DNA of 5,211 bases from Clostridiales bacterium (GTDB taxonomy: Bacteria; Bacillota; Clostridia; Oscillospirales; QAMX01), in NCBI GenBank assembly GCA_012514045.1, contig JAAZBA010000131.1:1-5211 (forward strand), in the 5' to 3' direction. Numbering within the stretch: position 1 is the stretch's first letter; the number at the start of each line of letters is the position of its first letter. Shown in pieces: positions 1-5,200 of the stretch. The notes under the pieces are model-generated. The model saw only the letters and a list, made by a program, of their open reading frames with translations. It was not told the DNA's origin and did not search any database. The translations under genes and the position numbers were made by a program.

Positions 1-1
1 G

Positions 2-178
2 ACGGCAAAAAATCTAGGTTTTCGGGTGTTGCAGTTCAACGCTGTAGTTGCCGATAACGTTCCGGCTCTGAAGCTCTATGAGAAGCTCGGCTTTACCCGC
101 CTCGGTGTTATCCCCGGGGGATTTCGGGCAAAAAACGGGGAGTATAAGGATATTATCCCCCACTTCATTTCTCTCTGA
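2..178 (+). CDS. GNAT family N-acetyltransferase, C-terminal part (5' end outside window)
   Basis: Only the last 58 codons are present; the reading frame is open from base 2 to a TGA at 176-178. The visible protein has the C-terminal half of a GNAT fold: a strand ending in LQFNAVVADN, then the helix segment NVPALKLYEKLGF, which is the conserved N-x-x-A-x-x-L-Y-x-K-x-G-F signature of acetyl-CoA dependent acetyltransferases, then RLGVIPGGFR and a last strand EYKDIIPHFISL. The family transfers an acetyl group from acetyl-CoA to an amine. The IPGGFR...Y.D...H ending resembles the phosphinothricin/small-molecule acetyltransferase-like group common in clostridia. The substrate cannot be told because the N-terminal half is missing. 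A strong hairpin follows 19 bases after the stop, so this gene probably ends its transcription unit. Confidence 0.88.
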   Translation, partial: TAKNLGFRVLQFNAVVADNVPALKLYEKLGFTRLGVIPGGFRAKNGEYKDIIPHFISL

Positions 179-197
179 TTCAATAATAACAAAATTT

Positions 198-250
198 AAT
201 GACCGATATTTCAGTCGTTCCTGAAATATCGGTCATTTATTTGTCTTTGG
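198..250 (+). terminator. Hairpin terminator after the acetyltransferase gene
   Basis: Bases 198-214 and 221-237 form a perfect 17-bp inverted repeat (arms AATGACCGATATTTCAG and its complement) around a 6-base loop, TCGTTC. The following bases (TTATTTGTCTTT) are T-rich but not a clean T run. The position, between the stop of the acetyltransferase and the promoter of the next gene, fits an intrinsic terminator. The weak T tract means termination efficiency is uncertain. Confidence 0.7.
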
Positions 251-254
251 GAGA

Positions 255-283
255 TTGACAATCGAGATATTTAGATATATAAT
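255..283 (+). promoter_or_regulatory. Consensus sigma-A type promoter for the first TetR gene
   Basis: A perfect -35 box TTGACA (255-260) and a perfect -10 box TATAAT (278-283) are separated by exactly 17 bp. Transcription would start near base 290, about 25 bases before the start codon. A promoter this close to consensus is expected to be strong unless repressed. No clear palindrome overlaps it, so autoregulation is possible for a TetR gene but not shown here. Confidence 0.85.
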
Positions 284-316
284 ATTCGCATATAAAATGA
301 TTAAGGAAGTGACGCA

Positions 317-883
317 ATGGTAACGCCGGAACAGCGCCAGGCAAGGAAGTCTGAGATCATGAAGACCGTGTTTGAATGCTACTGCACATACGGCCTCGGA
401 AACATAGGTATAAAGGGTATCGCAAAGGCATGCGACATTGCCTCAGGTTCTCTCTATACATATTTCGAAAATGTGGACGATATGATTCTCGAGTCCACAG
501 CGTTTTACATGGATAATGTAATGAACGACTTTGCCGGTCGCTTAGTTACAATCTCCGACAACATTGAGCGTTTCCTGAGGGAGACTCCCGGATGGTCAAA
601 GGAAAACTACGGTGAGGCTTACAGATTCATGTATCAGGTATATTCCCATCCTAAGTACTACAAGGCAGGACAAAAGTTTTTTGCCGTTCAGGAAGAACAA
701 TATTGTCTTTGGGCAGATCAGCTCGCTCCCAAAATGGGGATAGACTATGTTGATCTTCTTGCTTTAATCCATCTTATCACCCATACCATCGTCCATTACT
801 CCGTTTTTGAAAGAGAGGAATATCTGAAAACACAGACAGCTATAATCCTGAAGATGTACAACTCAGCTAAGAAAAAGAAGTAA
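317..883 (+). CDS. TetR/AcrR-type transcriptional regulator (divergent C-terminal domain)
   Basis: This is a 188-residue protein, the usual size for one-component TetR repressors. The N-terminal DNA-binding domain covers about residues 9-55: helix 1 (QARKSEIMKTVFECYCTYG), then the helix-turn-helix GIKGIAKACDIASGSLYTYFENVDDMI, whose G-SLYTYF-N-DDM pattern is the family hallmark. The rest, about 60-188, should be the helical ligand-binding and dimerisation domain. It is rich in aromatic residues (AYRFMYQVYSHPKYY, LIHLITHTIVHYSVF), which suggests a hydrophobic or aromatic effector pocket, and ends in four lysines. The start at 317 is supported by an AAGGAAG Shine-Dalgarno sequence at 303-309. 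It has its own promoter and terminator, so it is monocistronic. Its target is unknown; regulation of the downstream operon is possible, but that operon carries its own TetR gene. The gene is visibly more AT-rich than the operon beside it. Confidence 0.88.
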   Translation: MVTPEQRQARKSEIMKTVFECYCTYGLGNIGIKGIAKACDIASGSLYTYFENVDDMILESTAFYMDNVMNDFAGRLVTISDNIERFLRETPGWSKENYGEAYRFMYQVYSHPKYYKAGQKFFAVQEEQYCLWADQLAPKMGIDYVDLLALIHLITHTIVHYSVFEREEYLKTQTAIILKMYNSAKKKK

Positions 884-903
884 TAGTTATATAGCGTTTC
901 CGT

Positions 904-947
904 ATGCCGCGGCTTTCGGTTTTCTCCGAAGCCGCGCATTTCTTTTT
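904..947 (+). terminator. Rho-independent terminator after the first TetR gene
   Basis: A GC-rich hairpin pairs 908-915 (CGCGGCTT) with 929-936 (AAGCCGCG), continues after a one-base bulge at 916 with CGG (917-919) to CCG (926-928), and has a TTTTCT loop. The outer ATG/CAT arms (904-906, 937-939) extend it if C907 is bulged out. It is followed by a T-rich tract (TTTCTTTTTTC). It starts about 20 bases after the TetR stop codon and isolates that gene from the next promoter. Confidence 0.85.
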
Positions 948-981
948 TCATTCTTTTTCTGAGTGAAAAGATGAAAAAGAC

Positions 982-1010
982 TTGACAAATAACCTTTGAG
1001 AGTATATTAT
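982..1010 (+). promoter_or_regulatory. Sigma-A type promoter of the four-gene operon
   Basis: A perfect -35 TTGACA (982-987) is followed after 17 bp by TATTAT (1005-1010), which differs from the -10 consensus at one base. An alternative, TATATT at 1003-1008, would leave only 15 bp. Transcription would begin around 1016-1018, at the left edge of the palindromic operator, leaving a leader of about 45 bases before the first gene. Confidence 0.82.
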
Positions 1011-1017
1011 TGTCTCG

Positions 1018-1037
1018 AAGTAACCAAACGGTTACTT
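1018..1037 (+). promoter_or_regulatory. Palindromic operator, probable TetR-family binding site
   Basis: Bases 1018-1025 (AAGTAACC) and 1030-1037 (GGTTACTT) are perfect inverted 8-bp half-sites around AAAC. It starts 7 bases after the -10 box and so spans the presumed transcription start. A dimeric repressor bound here would block initiation or early elongation. Size, symmetry and location are typical of TetR-family operators. The most likely binder is the TetR protein encoded within this operon (3121-3738), giving autoregulation; the TetR protein at 317-883 is the alternative. I found no second copy in the window. Confidence 0.8.
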
Positions 1038-1062
1038 ACAATATACAGGGAGGAATATATCC

Positions 1063-2079
1063 ATGTGGAACGAAGATAAGCTTAACGAACTGCTGACCGT
1101 GCCATCGGACGCGCTGTGTGAGGACATGGCGAAAATCAACGGCGACATCATCGTGCTTGGAGCCACCGGCAAGATGGGTCCAAGCCTTTGCCTGCTGGCA
1201 AGAAACGCCATTGAAAAGGCGGGACTTTCAAAGAAGGTCATCGCCGTATCCCGCTTTTCCGACCCTATTGCCGCCAAGCTTCTCAGAGATGAGGGCATCG
1301 ACACCATCAGCTGCGACATGCTGGAGCTGTCACAGTTGCGACTCCTGCCTGACGTTCCCAACGTGATCTTTATGGCCGGACGCAAATTCGGTACTTCGGG
1401 AAACGAGTATCTCACCTGGGCTATGAATGCCACCCTTCCCGCTTATGTGGCTGAGAAATATAAGAACAGCCGCATTGTGGCTTTCTCCTCCGGCAATGTA
1501 TACCCGATCGTACCGCTCAGCACCGGCGGCTGCACAGAGGAATCCCCCACAGGAGCCATAGGCGAATATACCCAGAGCGTACTAGCCCGTGAACGTGTCT
1601 TTGAGTACGCCAGCGCAAAGTACGGCACAAAGGTCCTGCTATTCAGGCTAAACTTCGCTGTTGACCTCCGCTACGGTGTGCTCTATGACATGGCTAACAA
1701 GATTCTCACCGGTGAGCCCATATCTCTTAGAACTCCTTGTCTCAACTGCATCTGGCAGGGAAGCGCCAACGAGATGGCTATCCGCAGCCTTCTCCATGCC
1801 GGCGCTCCGGCTGTAAAGCTCAACGTCACCGGTTCGGAGACTATCTCCATAAAAACCGCCGCCACAAGACTGGGACGTTATCTGGGACGTGAGCCCATAT
1901 TCGAAGGAGAGCCCGGAAACGACGCCTACCTCAACGACGCTTCACTTGCCATGGAGCTTTTTGGCTACCCCTCCGTGCCGATACACAAACTTATCCGCTG
2001 GCAGGCTGAGTATATCCTTGACGGCGGCCGTACGCTTGACAAACCTACTCATTTTGAAGAGAGAAAGGGGAGCTACTAA
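1063..2079 (+). CDS. Extended short-chain dehydrogenase / NAD-dependent epimerase-like protein, atypical active site
   Basis: This 338-residue protein has a Rossmann fold. After a short helical N-terminus (1-26) comes strand DIIVLGATGKMG with the glycine-rich dinucleotide loop (G33-A-T-G36-K-M-G39). It continues with VIAVSRFSD (about 59-67, end of the second strand, where NAD or NADP is selected), VIFMAGRKFGT (101-111), and FSSGNVYP (141-148), the conserved serine strand of epimerase/dehydratases. The usual YxxxK follows as EYTQSVLARE: Tyr169 is kept but the lysine position holds Val173. About 200-320 is the substrate domain (LNVTGSETISIKTAATRLGRYLG is typical of the family). Family members act on nucleotide sugars or other sugar-like compounds in the cytoplasm; here the reaction is unknown and may be non-redox or use another base. 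Start chosen by AGGGAGGA at 1047-1054. It is the first gene of the operon, 2 bp before the DapA-like gene. Confidence 0.85.
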   Translation: MWNEDKLNELLTVPSDALCEDMAKINGDIIVLGATGKMGPSLCLLARNAIEKAGLSKKVIAVSRFSDPIAAKLLRDEGIDTISCDMLELSQLRLLPDVPNVIFMAGRKFGTSGNEYLTWAMNATLPAYVAEKYKNSRIVAFSSGNVYPIVPLSTGGCTEESPTGAIGEYTQSVLARERVFEYASAKYGTKVLLFRLNFAVDLRYGVLYDMANKILTGEPISLRTPCLNCIWQGSANEMAIRSLLHAGAPAVKLNVTGSETISIKTAATRLGRYLGREPIFEGEPGNDAYLNDASLAMELFGYPSVPIHKLIRWQAEYILDGGRTLDKPTHFEERKGSY

Positions 2080-2081
2080 AA

Positions 2082-3134
2082 ATGACAAGACATGAAACCG
2101 CTCTTTCCATACTTCACAACGGCACCGTTATACCGGCTACGCCGCTTGCTCTTACGGAAAACCGTGAGTTTGATGAATCCCGCCAGCGTCTCCTTACCCG
2201 CTACTACCTTGAGGCGGGAGCGGGAGGCATCGCTACCGCCGTACACAGTACCCAGTTTGAAATCCGTGACCCGAAGTTCAACATGTTTGAAAAGGTCATC
2301 GCCTCGGTAAGCGATGAGATTTCCCGATACGAAAAGGAGACGGGAAAGACAGTTGTCAAGGTCTGCGGAGTATGCGGCAAGGCGGAGCAGGCTGTAAGAG
2401 AGGCCAACATCGCAAAATCCCTGGGCTATGACGCTGTGCTTCTCAGCCCCGGCGGACTGAAGGATCTGACAGAGGACGAGCTTCTTGAGCGCACAAAGGC
2501 TGTAGCCGCAGTTATGCCTGTCATCGGTTTCTATCTGCAGGTGGCGGTTGGCGGAAGAGTGTTCACCTACGACTATTGGCGCCGCTTCTGCGAAATTGAG
2601 AACACCGTAGCTATAAAATGCGCCTCCTTCAATCGCTATACCACCATTGATGTGGTGCGCGCCGTCGCTACCTCCCCGAGGCGCGACGAAATCACCCTCT
2701 ATACAGGTAACGATGACAATATCATCGCCGATCTGCTCACTCCCTATTCTTTCACAGTTGATGGCAAGACATATACGAAGCGCTTCACAGGCGGTCTTTT
2801 AGGTCACTGGACCGTATGGACAAAGAAGATCGTGGAGCTGTTCCCGTTGCTTCAAAACTGTGACGCCACTCCCGAGCTTATGAAAATAGCTGCTGAGATG
2901 ACAGACATGAACGCCGCTGTATTTGACACCGCCAACAACTTCGCCGGCTGCATCGCCGGCATGCACGAGGTGTTGCGCCGTCAGGGACTACTTCGCGGCA
3001 TATGGTGTCTCAATCCCGCCGAGTGTCTCTCCGAAGGACAGGAGGCTGAGCTTGACCGAGTGCAAAGAATGTATCCTCACCTTACAGACGACGACTTTGT
3101 GCGCGAGTTTCTTGCCCGTCATGAAAAAATCTGA
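2082..3134 (+). CDS. Dihydrodipicolinate synthase / N-acetylneuraminate lyase superfamily protein, divergent
   Basis: This 350-residue cytoplasmic (beta/alpha)8-barrel protein belongs to the Schiff-base aldolase/lyase superfamily of DapA, NanA and KDG aldolases. Seen: an opening GTVIPATPLALTENREFD, as in the family's first strand; AGAGGIATAVHSTQFEIRD (45-63), where typical members have a G-[TS]-[TG]-GE pyruvate loop; DAVLLSPGG (117-125); GFYLQ (149-153), where DapA has its YNxP tyrosine, with Tyr151 as the likely equivalent; and VAIKCASFN (176-184), with Lys179 as the probable Schiff-base lysine. It is about 50 residues longer than the usual 290-300, partly through a segment around 220-260 (PYSFTVDGKTYTKRFTGGLLGHW). 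The lysine implies aldol or dehydratase chemistry on a keto compound, but the altered loop argues against true lysine biosynthesis DapA. An AAAGGGGAG ribosome site (2064-2072) supports the start. Its 3' end overlaps the TetR gene by 14 bp. Confidence 0.87.
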   Translation: MTRHETALSILHNGTVIPATPLALTENREFDESRQRLLTRYYLEAGAGGIATAVHSTQFEIRDPKFNMFEKVIASVSDEISRYEKETGKTVVKVCGVCGKAEQAVREANIAKSLGYDAVLLSPGGLKDLTEDELLERTKAVAAVMPVIGFYLQVAVGGRVFTYDYWRRFCEIENTVAIKCASFNRYTTIDVVRAVATSPRRDEITLYTGNDDNIIADLLTPYSFTVDGKTYTKRFTGGLLGHWTVWTKKIVELFPLLQNCDATPELMKIAAEMTDMNAAVFDTANNFAGCIAGMHEVLRRQGLLRGIWCLNPAECLSEGQEAELDRVQRMYPHLTDDDFVREFLARHEKI

Positions 3135-3738
3135 CATAACAAAGCAGCGTATACTGGAAGCCGCAGAGCGTGAGTTTTCCGAAAAAGGTTTCTACGGCGG
3201 CAGAGTCGACTCCATAGCGGCTGAGGCTCAGATCAACAAGCGTATGCTATATAAGTATTACGGCAGCAAGGAAGCGCTGTACACCGCAGTGCTTACGGAG
3301 GTGTACCACCGCCTTGCAAAGGGAGAAAGCGCTCTTTTGAGGGAGGAAGCCTCCTGTGAAGACACTATCCGGGGCCTGATCTTCAGGTATTTTCGGATTC
3401 TCAGCGAAAATGAGAGCTTTGTGCGGCTTGTCATGTGGGAAAACCTTACGAGAGCACGGTATATCGCCGGCTCCTCGGCTTTTGAGGAAAAGGGGGAAGC
3501 GCTGACGCTTCTCAGGAGTACCCTAACAAGGGGCATTGAGGAGGGGGTATTCAGAAAAGATCTTGACATTGACGAGACAATCCTCTCCATGAACCTGTTC
3601 TGCTTTTCCTACTTCTCCAACGTACATACCATGTCTCATGTGATGACTGCCCATTTTGACGCGGGAGATCTCCGCCGCCGCGCCGATATGATCGCGGATA
3701 TGATTCTCGAATACATAATAAACAAAGAGGATAAATAA
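3121..3738 (+). CDS. TetR/AcrR-family transcriptional regulator within the operon
   Basis: This 205-residue regulator has a classical TetR N-terminal domain: KQRILEAAEREFSEKGFYGGRVDSIAAEAQINKRMLYKYYGSKEALYTAVL (8-58). The turn-helix RVDSIAAEAQINKRMLYKYYGSKEALY is a near-textbook match. The C-terminal helical domain (about 75-200) includes FVRLVMWENLTRARYI, a pattern found in RutR-like TetR C-terminal domains. The ATG at 3121 is preferred because the protein then starts one helix-length before helix 1; the frame is open back to an ATG at 2923, but that extension lies inside the DapA-like gene and resembles no known domain. No good Shine-Dalgarno precedes 3121, and the start lies 14 bp inside the previous gene, so translation is probably coupled. 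It is the likely repressor at the operator at 1018-1037, sensing a substrate or product of the operon enzymes. Confidence 0.9.
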   Translation: MKKSDITKQRILEAAEREFSEKGFYGGRVDSIAAEAQINKRMLYKYYGSKEALYTAVLTEVYHRLAKGESALLREEASCEDTIRGLIFRYFRILSENESFVRLVMWENLTRARYIAGSSAFEEKGEALTLLRSTLTRGIEEGVFRKDLDIDETILSMNLFCFSYFSNVHTMSHVMTAHFDAGDLRRRADMIADMILEYIINKEDK

Positions 3739-4457
3739 TGATAAGCGATATAAAAAAGATATTTTCTTGTCTTGTGCTGTCCCCGCGAAGGATAAATATC
3801 AAGCTTTTAGGCGATTCCATCACTCATGGAGTGGGCGGTAGCGGCTTTGAGCAGTCAGGAGAGCCTATAACCGCTGGCTTTCGCCGCAATCCCGACGGCT
3901 ACTGCTGGGCAAAGCGCTTTAAGGAGCACATGGAAAGCTTCTATAATTGCCAGGTCACAAACAACGCCTGTACAGGCACCGCGATCGAGTTCGTGCTGGA
4001 GCATTTCGATGAGCTTGTGTCCCCCGAGGACGATATAATCATGTGCGCCATCGGCACCAACAACCGTCACCAGTATTTTATCGATGCTCCCATGCACACC
4101 CCTGAGGAGCATATGAAGGCATTTTACCGCAACATCCTCCTTCTTGCGGACCGTTTTGAAAGCACGGGGAAAAAATATATACTTATCTCCAATATCCCCG
4201 CCTCGGCTGAGAATGAGGCAGATACCGCTGAATATGCAAGGCTTTTTCACATGGGTGACGTCAGGGATTTATACGTAAAAGCCGCGTCCGTTCGCGGTTT
4301 CCCACTGTTCAGCATGTATGATGCTTTCTTCGACTACTGCGACGAAAAGGGAATCGATTACGAAACACTGCTTGCCGACGGGCTTCATCCCAACAACGAA
4401 GGCTTCGATGTGATGTTTGAGCTGACCATGAAGGCGATTGGTTTGAGACGTGTATAA
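3738..4457 (+). CDS. SGNH/GDSL-family hydrolase (probable esterase or deacylase), cytoplasmic
   Basis: This 239-residue single-domain enzyme has the SGNH blocks in order: IKLLGDSITHG (21-31) with nucleophile Ser27; NNACTGTA (75-82) with the block II glycine, Gly80, for the oxyanion hole; AIGTNNRH (104-111) with Asn108; and LADGLHPNNEGF (212-223) with the catalytic Asp214-x-x-His217 pair. All four key residues are present, so it should be active. There is no signal peptide or membrane segment, so it acts inside the cell, probably removing an acetyl or other acyl group from a small molecule rather than from wall polymer. The ATG overlaps the TAA of the TetR gene by one base (TAATG) and has AAAGAGG at 3724-3730, so translation is coupled and well initiated. 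As last gene of the operon it may deacylate the compound handled by the SDR and DapA-like proteins; that link is inference. Confidence 0.88.
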   Translation: MISDIKKIFSCLVLSPRRINIKLLGDSITHGVGGSGFEQSGEPITAGFRRNPDGYCWAKRFKEHMESFYNCQVTNNACTGTAIEFVLEHFDELVSPEDDIIMCAIGTNNRHQYFIDAPMHTPEEHMKAFYRNILLLADRFESTGKKYILISNIPASAENEADTAEYARLFHMGDVRDLYVKAASVRGFPLFSMYDAFFDYCDEKGIDYETLLADGLHPNNEGFDVMFELTMKAIGLRRV

Positions 4458-4490
4458 TCGTGTATAATAATGTATAATAATGTATAATAA
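4451..4490. repeat. Four tandem copies of a 10-bp unit, TGTATAATAA
   Basis: Units at 4451-4460, 4461-4470, 4471-4480 and 4481-4490. The last three are identical (TGTATAATAA); the first ends in CG in place of AA. The first unit includes the last codon and stop of the SGNH hydrolase (GTA TAA), so the array looks like an expansion of the gene's own 3' end, probably by slippage. Every unit carries TATAAT. The array directly precedes the shared terminator hairpin. Confidence 0.95.
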
Positions 4491-4493
4491 GAG

Positions 4494-4537
4494 AATTGGC
4501 TGTCGAAATTTTTTGTTTTTCGACAGCCAGTTTTATT
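4494..4537 (+). terminator. Terminator between convergent genes, probably bidirectional
   Basis: A hairpin pairs 4494-4508 with 4518-4532 (core GGCTGTCGAAA with TTTCGACAGCC, one G-T pair at 4496/4530) around a T-rich loop. On the plus strand it is followed by TTTTATT. On the minus strand the reverse complement is followed by AATTCTCTTATT, a weaker T-rich tail. It lies between the stops of the SGNH hydrolase (4457, plus) and the thioredoxin-like gene (4541, minus), so it probably ends both. Confidence 0.85.
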
Positions 4538-4540
4538 ATG

Positions 4541-5092
4541 CTATTCCGTCAGGCTTTCAATATATGTGCGCAGCTTGTTCTCGGACATGGTGCCGTTGTG
4601 CTTGTTCTTTACGTTGCCGTCACTGTCTATGAACACGGTTAAAGGGATTGAATAGACGCTGTAAGCGGTTGAAGCGTTTCCGTTTATATCAAAATACAGC
4701 GGAAACGTAAGACCGTTTGAAGTTACGAATTTTTCGATCCCCGACACTGTTTCCCGGTATCCGTCCGTCAGGTTTACCATCATAAACTCCACGTCCTCGC
4801 CGTACTCCTCCGCAAGGTTATCAAAGGCGGGAAGCTCCATCCTGCATGGTCCGCACCAGCTTGCCCAAAAGTTTACGACAACCGGTTTTCCGAAAAAGTC
4901 AGATAATTTGACTTCGTTTCCTTCAAGGTCAAATACAGTGAAATCCGCAGCGGTGTTTATTTCTGTCTCCCCGACTGCTTCGATCTTTTCGGGGTTGTAT
5001 TTACCGCTTAAAATACTGTAGCCGAAGTACGCTCCTATGAGCAGAACAAGTAATATCACAGTAATCAGGAGAAATCTTCTATTGTTTTTCAT
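4541..5092 (-). CDS. Membrane-anchored TlpA/ResA-like thioredoxin-fold protein
   Basis: With the start at 5092 the protein has 183 residues. A positively charged N-terminus (MKNNRR) is followed by one hydrophobic segment at about 7-28 (FLLITVILLVLLIGAYFGYSIL). There is no lipobox cysteine, so it is an uncleaved membrane anchor with the rest outside the membrane. The redoxin domain starts near ADFTVFDLEGNEVKLSDFFGKPVVVNFWASWCGPC, with the active-site pair Cys80/Cys83 in WCGPC, then ELPAF, and the cis-proline in YSIPLTVFID (Pro150). The family reduces or exchanges disulfides outside the cell (cytochrome c maturation, stress or envelope proteins); its electron donor is often a CcdA-type membrane protein, which is not in this window. 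The ATG at 5104 would add MENN, but the ATG at 5092 has a proper GGAGA five bases upstream. The insert between WCGPC and the cis-proline is typical of TlpA/ResA rather than plain thioredoxin. Confidence 0.9.
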   Translation of the reverse strand: MKNNRRFLLITVILLVLLIGAYFGYSILSGKYNPEKIEAVGETEINTAADFTVFDLEGNEVKLSDFFGKPVVVNFWASWCGPCRMELPAFDNLAEEYGEDVEFMMVNLTDGYRETVSGIEKFVTSNGLTFPLYFDINGNASTAYSVYSIPLTVFIDSDGNVKNKHNGTMSENKLRTYIESLTE

Positions 5093-5097
5093 ATTAT

Positions 5098-5102
5098 TCT
5101 CC
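5098..5102 (-). promoter_or_regulatory. Ribosome binding site deciding the thioredoxin-like start
   Basis: On the minus strand, GGAGA lies five bases before the ATG at 5092-5090. Its first G is also the G of the upstream ATG at 5104-5102, which has no convincing ribosome site of its own. This supports the 5092 start. Confidence 0.7.
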
Positions 5103-5117
5103 ATTCTGCCGCTAAAG

Positions 5118-5147
5118 CGTCAGCACAAATAGAGATGAAAGCTGACG
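5118..5147 (-). other. Leader hairpin before the thioredoxin-like gene
   Basis: CGTCAGC (5118-5124) and GCTGACG (5141-5147) are a perfect 7-bp inverted repeat around a 16-base AT-rich loop, about 15-45 bases before the start codon region. In the minus-strand mRNA it would form a stem in the 5' leader. It has no T tract, so it is not a terminator. It could be mRNA-stabilising or a protein-binding palindrome; no riboswitch class is recognised. Confidence 0.4.
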
Positions 5148-5172
5148 GATGGCGACGAAATTTAATATTATT

Positions 5173-5200
5173 ATTGTATACTGTTTACGAGGAAAGACAA
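5173..5200 (-). promoter_or_regulatory. Possible promoter of the thioredoxin-like gene
   Basis: On the minus strand, TTGTCT (5200-5195) and TACAAT (5178-5173) are 16 bp apart. Each differs from consensus at few positions, and the region between them and the gene is AT-rich (5155-5178). It would give a leader of roughly 70 bases. It is clearly weaker than the other two promoters, and since the window ends here an upstream gene in the same operon cannot be excluded. Confidence 0.4.

Noticed and set aside
263..288. Apparent palindrome CGA...TCG over the promoter of the first TetR gene
   Set aside because: Only the outer three bases and one inner pair match around the centre; the rest is generic AT-rich promoter sequence, so it is not a supportable operator.
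1032..1433. Minus-strand open frame of 133 codons opposite the SDR-like gene
   Set aside because: Serine-rich out-of-frame translation with no recognisable motif; opposite a well-supported gene, and it would run across the operator and promoter leader.
2923..3120. In-frame 66-codon extension upstream of the in-operon TetR protein
   Set aside because: It lies wholly within the DapA-like gene in another frame, is rich in Pro, Thr, Ser and Cys like an out-of-frame translation, and would displace the usual TetR start just before helix 1.
2082..3134. Calling this gene dapA of lysine biosynthesis
   Set aside because: The pyruvate loop and YNxP motif are altered, the protein is too long, and the neighbours are not lysine-pathway genes.
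3551..4250. Minus-strand open frames opposite the TetR/SGNH junction and the SGNH gene
   Set aside because: They are antisense to genes with intact family motifs, have no ribosome site or domain features, and look like shadows of codon bias.
4443..4488. TATAAT repeats as real plus-strand promoters, with TTGAGA at 4443-4448 as the -35 box
   Set aside because: Spacings to the hexamers are 4, 14, 24 and 34 bp, none near 17, and any transcript would meet the terminator at once with no gene ahead.
4451..4490. Short CRISPR-like array
   Set aside because: The 10-bp units are directly adjacent, with no spacers, and no cas genes are present.
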